Assembly (NCBI GenBank): GCA_045133915.1
Contig: JBGUUX010000067.1
Span: 1-7,568 of the forward strand
DNA: 7,568 nt
Origin: RGIG7300 sp045133915
GTDB lineage: Bacteria; Bacillota; Clostridia; Oscillospirales; CAG-272
Direction: 5' to 3'
In this document: positions 4,635-7,568 of the stretch, one piece after another
Position numbering within the stretch: position 1 is the stretch's first letter
How the letters are laid out: every line of letters starts with the position of its first letter
Position numbers and translations under genes: made by a program
The notes under the pieces: generated by a model
The model's database searches: none
What the model was told of the DNA's origin: nothing
The model's input: the letters and a program-made list of their open reading frames with translations, nothing else

Positions 4635-5436
4635 TGTAAAAAAGACCGCAGGCGCTACTGCTATGGTCAGTGAGATATCCAACTTCACACTTGTTGAAGC
4701 ATTTAAGGCTATCCGTACAAACCTTTCATTTGCACTGCCCGGCAATAAAAAGTGTAAAAAGCTTCTTATAACAAGTTCACTTCCCAGTGAAGGTAAGACT
4801 ACCGTATCATCTAATACGGCTATTACCATAGCACAGACAGAGGCTAAGGTGCTTCTTATTGACGCGGACCTTCGTAAGCCCAAGGTTCATACCAGATTCG
4901 GTATAGAAAACTCTGTTGGTCTTTCAAACGTACTTTCCGGTATGGCAAAGTTTGAGGACGCTATCCGGCCCAGTGGCAAGGGTAGCTTGTTCGTTATGAC
5001 AGCAGGTGTAATTCCTCCCAATCCCGCAGAGCTTCTTTCCAGCGATAACATGCGCAATCTGCTTACAGAGCTTGAGGAACACTTTGACTATGTTATCGTT
5101 GACTCCGCTCCGATCAATCTTGTTGCGGATGCACTTGAGCTTTCAGCAATGGTTGACGGTGTAGCGCTTGTTGTAAAGGCTAATTCTTCTACACATCCCG
5201 TTACCAGAGACACACTTTCAAGACTTGAGTTTGTCGGCGCAAACGTTGTTGGTATAATCCTCAATGACCTTGTATCAAAGCGTAACGGATACTATAAGAA
5301 GAAGGGATACAAGTATTCCCGCTACGGCGGTAAGTACGGTTATTCTTCTTACGGTTACGGCTATGGCTACGGTTATGGTTACGGCTACGGCTATGGCAAT
5401 ACACACAGACGTCAGGAAAACGAAGAAAATAAGTAA
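4621..5436 (+). CDS. CpsD-like bacterial tyrosine kinase (BY-kinase) with Tyr-Gly tail
   Basis: A 271-residue cytoplasmic P-loop kinase of the CpsD/YwqD/CapB type, working with the membrane adaptor encoded just before it to autophosphorylate C-terminal tyrosines and so regulate polysaccharide export. Visible motifs: Walker A SSLPSEGKTT (52-61), Walker A' LLIDADLRKP (78-87), Walker B YVIVDSAP (157-164), and the N-terminal EAFKAIRTNLSF (26-37) typical of the interface helix. The tail from about 222 holds 15 tyrosines, including eight consecutive Tyr-Gly units (244-259) after KKKGYKYSRYGGKYGYSS. The start at 4621 is chosen because aaagga (4608-4613) is seven bases upstream and the sequence MAKNDVKK fits the family. 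An earlier in-frame ATG (4591) sits deep in the upstream gene without such a site. The ribosome site and start codon lie within the codons for the adaptor's own Tyr-Gly tail. A weak hairpin follows the stop. Confidence 0.92.
   Translation: MAKNDVKKTAGATAMVSEISNFTLVEAFKAIRTNLSFALPGNKKCKKLLITSSLPSEGKTTVSSNTAITIAQTEAKVLLIDADLRKPKVHTRFGIENSVGLSNVLSGMAKFEDAIRPSGKGSLFVMTAGVIPPNPAELLSSDNMRNLLTELEEHFDYVIVDSAPINLVADALELSAMVDGVALVVKANSSTHPVTRDTLSRLEFVGANVVGIILNDLVSKRNGYYKKKGYKYSRYGGKYGYSSYGYGYGYGYGYGYGYGNTHRRQENEENK
5350..5397 (+). repeat. Tandem hexanucleotide (TAYGGY)x8 repeat encoding (Tyr-Gly)x8
   Basis: Eight tandem six-base units of the form TAC/TAT GGC/GGT lie in frame near the 3' end of the BY-kinase gene. 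Third positions vary from unit to unit, so the repeat is not a pure DNA microsatellite. This suggests age or selection on the peptide. Unit number could still change by unequal recombination, altering the number of phosphorylatable tyrosines. Confidence 0.85.
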
Positions 5437-5442
5437 TATAAG

Positions 5443-5464
5443 GCCGTCCGTATGGACGGCTTTT
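5443..5464 (+). terminator. Weak hairpin terminator or attenuator after the kinase gene
   Basis: gccgtcc (5443-5449) pairs with ggacggc (5454-5460) around gtat, followed by only four T residues before a GC. The stem is GC-rich but the T tract is short, so it is more likely a partial terminator. I see no separate promoter between it and the start at 5485, so the downstream gene may rely on read-through. Confidence 0.65.
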
Positions 5465-5484
5465 GCAATGAAAGGGGAAAGGTT

Positions 5485-6252
5485 ATGTCAAAACACCTCC
5501 AGTATCATATAGCAATGGGTAAAGGAGACGTAGGCAGATACGTTATACTTCCGGGAGACCCTGCAAGGGCAGAGAAGATAGCAAAGTATTTTGATGATGC
5601 CGTTCACGTTGCTACAAACAGAGAGTTTACTACCTATACGGGTACACTTTTAGGTGAGAAAGTAAGCGTTACCTCGACCGGTATCGGCGGACCCTCGGCA
5701 TCTATCGCTATGGAGGAACTTGTAAAGATAGGCGCTGATACCTTTGTGCGCGTTGGTACCTGCGGTGGTATAAACTTAAAGGTACAAAGCGGTGACTGTG
5801 TTATCGCAAGTGCCGCAGTACGACACGAGGGAACAAGCTTGGAATACGCTCCCATTGAATATCCTGCAGCTGCTGATTTTGAAGTTACCCGCGCATTAGC
5901 CGATGCGGCAAAGAATCTTGGTTACAGATATCACGTAGGCGTGGTGCAGAACAAGGATTCCTTCTACGGTCAGCACAGTCCCGACTCTATGCCAATATCC
6001 TATGCGCTCAATAACAAGTGGGAAGCGTGGAAACGCCTCGGCGTTCTTTCAAGCGAAATGGAATCCGCCGCCCTCTTTACAGTTGCAGCAGCAAGAGGTG
6101 TACGTTGTGGTACGGTGCTCCACACTGTATGGAATCAGGAACGCAAGGCTCTTGGTATGGATCCTATGGAAGATATGGACGAAAATACCGAAAAAGCCAT
6201 CCTGTGTGCAATAGAGGCGCTTAAAAAGCTTATAATTAACGACAAAAAATAA
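5485..6252 (+). CDS. udp: Uridine phosphorylase-family nucleoside phosphorylase
   Basis: A 255-residue cytoplasmic enzyme of the NP-I nucleoside phosphorylase family, closest to uridine phosphorylase (uridine + phosphate gives uracil + ribose-1-phosphate), in pyrimidine salvage. Visible motifs: LPGDPARAEKIA (22-33) with the phosphate-binding GDP and Arg28; TNREFTTYTG (44-53); TSTGIGGPSASIA (63-75); RVGTCGG (89-95); base-site FYGQH (160-164); and ribose-binding EMESA (191-195). The VWNQERK stretch (215-221) resembles uridine phosphorylases rather than the VSDH of DeoD-type purine enzymes. Gln163 matches the uracil-binding Gln166 of the E. coli enzyme, but its partner Arg168 has no equivalent here (HSPDS follows). 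The start at 5485 is chosen because agggg (5472-5476) is eight bases upstream. The in-frame ATG at 5452 lies in the loop and stem of the preceding hairpin. Length is normal for the family (E. coli Udp about 253). Exact base specificity is less certain than the family. Confidence 0.88.
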   Translation: MSKHLQYHIAMGKGDVGRYVILPGDPARAEKIAKYFDDAVHVATNREFTTYTGTLLGEKVSVTSTGIGGPSASIAMEELVKIGADTFVRVGTCGGINLKVQSGDCVIASAAVRHEGTSLEYAPIEYPAAADFEVTRALADAAKNLGYRYHVGVVQNKDSFYGQHSPDSMPISYALNNKWEAWKRLGVLSSEMESAALFTVAAARGVRCGTVLHTVWNQERKALGMDPMEDMDENTEKAILCAIEALKKLIINDKK

Positions 6253-6280
6253 ATGGGTACGTAGGTACCCATTATTTTTA
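6252..6280. terminator. Bidirectional terminator between udp and yunB
   Basis: aatgggtac (6252-6260) pairs with gtacccatt (6265-6273) around gtag. A T-rich tract follows on the plus strand (6272-6283) and an equally T-rich tract on the minus strand (from the A-run at 6244-6253). It overlaps the stop codons or last codons of both convergent genes. Confidence 0.88.
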
Positions 6281-6904
6281 TTTATCGTTATTGATGTATG
6301 TTTGCGGAGTTTCTCCTACGATAACTGTCTCTGATATAGGCAGACTAAGCACAGCTAACACCTTTTCGGCGTTAAGACCGGGCAGAAGTACGACCGCTTC
6401 TACCTCCAGTTCCAGGGTCAAACGGTGCAAGGTATGGTTTATACCAGCTGACACAAAACTGCTTTTTATTTCGGCTCGGGTGGATTTATATTGATTGAGT
6501 TCTACAAGAATATCAGGTCCTTGCCCCAGAGACAGTGCGTCCCCCACTATATCTCCAATGGGTATGGCTAGCTGTACGTCTGCCTCCCCAAGCTTGTTAT
6601 CTATCTCATTCAGTATATGGGTGACGCAGGCGTTTACCGAAAGTGTGTCGGTATGCATATGACTTAGTTTACCTTCCTTGGTGTAGTTGGCAACCAAAAC
6701 CTTATCGAACTCTATATCTTTTGTGGCAGAATATACCGTTTCGGTAATCATATCACAAAACTTTTGTTGAGCCAAAGGCAGTATTAAGGGTTCGCTTTTA
6801 TTAAATGCCCATTGAAGAAAAAGAGTAGATATAAGCAGTCCGATAGCGCATACAAGGAGGCGTCTTGCCCATATTGCTTTGGTTCTGCTTTTTGCTTTGC
6901 GCAT
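6278..6904 (-). CDS. yunB: Sporulation protein YunB
   Basis: A 208-residue protein of the Spore_YunB family, a SigE-controlled, mother-cell sporulation protein in Bacillus whose biochemical role is unknown. The N-terminus is basic (MRKAKSRTKAIWARR), followed by one membrane helix (about 16-33); the rest would lie outside the membrane. Family signatures are visible: IPIGDIVG (114-121), LGQGPDILVEL (126-136), SFVSAGINHTLHRLTLELEV (149-168) and the C-terminal ETVIVGETPQTYIN (192-205). It is shorter than the B. subtilis protein (about 250 residues), without loss of these blocks. ggtgat (6913 down to 6908) supports the ATG at 6904. It is a single-gene unit lying behind the terminator of the sialic-acid lyase gene. 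Its presence implies a spore-forming ancestry for the host, though not that the strain sporulates. Confidence 0.88.
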   Translation of the reverse strand: MRKAKSRTKAIWARRLLVCAIGLLISTLFLQWAFNKSEPLILPLAQQKFCDMITETVYSATKDIEFDKVLVANYTKEGKLSHMHTDTLSVNACVTHILNEIDNKLGEADVQLAIPIGDIVGDALSLGQGPDILVELNQYKSTRAEIKSSFVSAGINHTLHRLTLELEVEAVVLLPGLNAEKVLAVLSLPISETVIVGETPQTYINNDK

Positions 6905-6920
6905 AAAATCACCGATATAA

Positions 6921-6949
6921 CTATATGAAAAAAAGAAGCAGGAAATTCC
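6921..6949 (-). promoter_or_regulatory. Candidate SigE-type promoter of yunB
   Basis: On the minus strand ggaattt (6949-6943), a 15-base spacer and catatag (6927-6921, followed by tt) resemble the sporulation SigE pattern (ATATT-like -35, CATACA-like -10). It fits the known SigE control of yunB in Bacillus and the short distance to the gene. It coincides with the terminator of the gene upstream, so the match is constrained by hairpin sequence and is tentative. Confidence 0.28.
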
Positions 6950-6958
6950 TGCTTCTTT
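6926..6958 (-). terminator. Rho-independent terminator of the sialic-acid lyase gene
   Basis: Inverted repeat aagaagcaggaa (6933-6944) / ttcctgcttctt (6946-6957). Reading the minus strand, the stem ends in a run of seven T residues (6934-6928). It lies 16 nt past the stop codon at 6974 and immediately before yunB, separating the two transcription units. Confidence 0.88.
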
Positions 6959-6973
6959 GTATTAGTTATTAAA

Positions 6974-7568
6974 TTAGATATTCCAGGAAAGCTTACCGCG
7001 TACAGCCTCGATAAGAGCTGCTTCCTGCTCTGCGGGAAGAGTCTCAAAGGGATCACGGCAGGTACCGCAGTCGCAGCCGCATGCCTTAACGAGAGCCTTG
7101 ATAGCGGGAAGGAGATTGAAGGAGAGAATCTGCTCGATGGCAGAGTTGATCTGGTGCTGCATCTCGAGAGCCTCGGCCATCTTGTTAGCCTTGAAGAGCT
7201 TATAGAGCTCAGCGAACTTGGAAACGAGAACGTTGTATGTAGTACCGATACCACCGTCTGCACCCATAGCAAGACCGGAGAGGATGATCTCGTCAGAGCC
7301 GTTGTAAAGGAGCTTGTCGGGAAATGCATCACGAACACGCTCGAAAGCGTAGAAATCGCTGCAAGTGAACTTCATACCGCCAACGCAGTCAAGAGCGAGG
7401 AGCTCCTTGATCTGGGGGATAGAAAGATTAGCACCGGAAAGTGCGGGAATGTTGTAAACGATCATAGGCAGATCGCAGATAGAACCGATCTTCTCGTAGT
7501 AAGCCTTGATCTCCTTGAAGTTATACTTGTAGTAGAAGGGAGCAACGGAGGAGATAGCAGCAGCGCCA
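6974..7568 (-). CDS. nanA: N-acetylneuraminate lyase (partial, N-terminus beyond window)
   Basis: This is the C-terminal two thirds of a DapA-superfamily aldolase closest to N-acetylneuraminate lyase, which splits sialic acid into N-acetylmannosamine and pyruvate in the cytoplasm. About 197 codons are visible (first complete codon at 7567); family members are about 290-300 residues. Counting from the first visible residue: SSVAPFYYKYNF (6-17), the catalytic-site YNIPALSG with Tyr38, the Schiff-base Lys66 in GGMKFTCSD, substrate-contact NGSDEIILSG, and GADGGIGTTYN. The DEI and PALSG patterns match NanA rather than dihydrodipicolinate synthase. Codon use is strikingly biased (mostly ATC, AAG, GAG, TAC, AAC) compared with yunB next door, as expected for a highly expressed or differently derived gene. 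Any promoter, and the other nan genes if present, lie beyond 7568. A terminator follows the stop. Confidence 0.92.
   Translation of the reverse strand, partial: GAAAISSVAPFYYKYNFKEIKAYYEKIGSICDLPMIVYNIPALSGANLSIPQIKELLALDCVGGMKFTCSDFYAFERVRDAFPDKLLYNGSDEIILSGLAMGADGGIGTTYNVLVSKFAELYKLFKANKMAEALEMQHQINSAIEQILSFNLLPAIKALVKACGCDCGTCRDPFETLPAEQEAALIEAVRGKLSWNI

Noticed and set aside
5350..5397. CRISPR-like repeat array
   Set aside because: The units are six bases with no spacers and code for Tyr-Gly in frame.
5264..5512. Frame-shifted open frame over the Tyr-Gly repeat
   Set aside because: A shadow created by the hexanucleotide repeat in another frame; it has no start signals.
6784..7338. 184-codon minus-strand open frame across the yunB/nanA junction
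   Set aside because: It reads in a different frame through two genes with clear family motifs and across a terminator; its Ser/Arg-rich composition is typical of a shadow frame.

Overview
The window looks like a chromosomal segment of a low-GC, endospore-lineage Clostridium-type Firmicute. Several features point that way: the Gram-positive surface architecture (SLH domains, a CpsC/CpsD-type chain-length regulator plus tyrosine-kinase pair), a YunB-type sporulation protein, strong GGAGG/GGTGAT Shine-Dalgarno sequences and near-consensus SigA promoters. A Ruminococcus/Oscillospiraceae-like gut bacterium is my best guess. That is an inference from protein style, not a database result.

Layout. 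Bases 1 to about 66 are the 3' end of a 23S rRNA gene. A small GAAA-capped hairpin and a rho-independent terminator follow, with no 5S rRNA between. Next is an AT-rich orphan gene for a putative tail-anchored membrane protein (191-787, +). It is convergent, across a shared bidirectional terminator, with a cytoplasmic Cu/Zn superoxide dismutase-family gene (849-about 1292/1301, -). Divergent from that is a membrane-anchored alpha/beta hydrolase with its own promoter (1412-2326, +).

The centre is a cell-envelope block. A secreted protein with a signal peptide, an SH3b domain, a GH24 lysozyme domain and three SLH domains (2489-3820) has a perfect-consensus SigA promoter. A second strong promoter follows, with its -10 element buried in a 10-bp inverted repeat. 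It drives a two-gene unit: a Wzz/CpsC-like membrane adaptor (3888-4634) overlapping by 14 nt a CpsD-like BY-kinase (4621-5436). The kinase tail contains eight consecutive Tyr-Gly units, and the adaptor ends in a smaller Tyr-Gly tail. A weak hairpin separates this pair from a uridine phosphorylase-family gene (5485-6252).

The right end is on the minus strand: yunB (6278-6904), preceded by the terminator of a partial N-acetylneuraminate lyase gene (6974 to beyond 7568).

How the genes may fit together. The lysozyme-SLH protein would be held to the wall through a secondary polysaccharide, and the adaptor/kinase pair is of the type that controls polysaccharide chain length and export. This adjacency suggests a compact envelope module, but no glycosyltransferase, flippase or phosphatase gene is present in the window. 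The remaining genes look like ordinary metabolic or stress genes without an obvious joint role. I saw no CRISPR array, insertion sequence, prophage or defence island.
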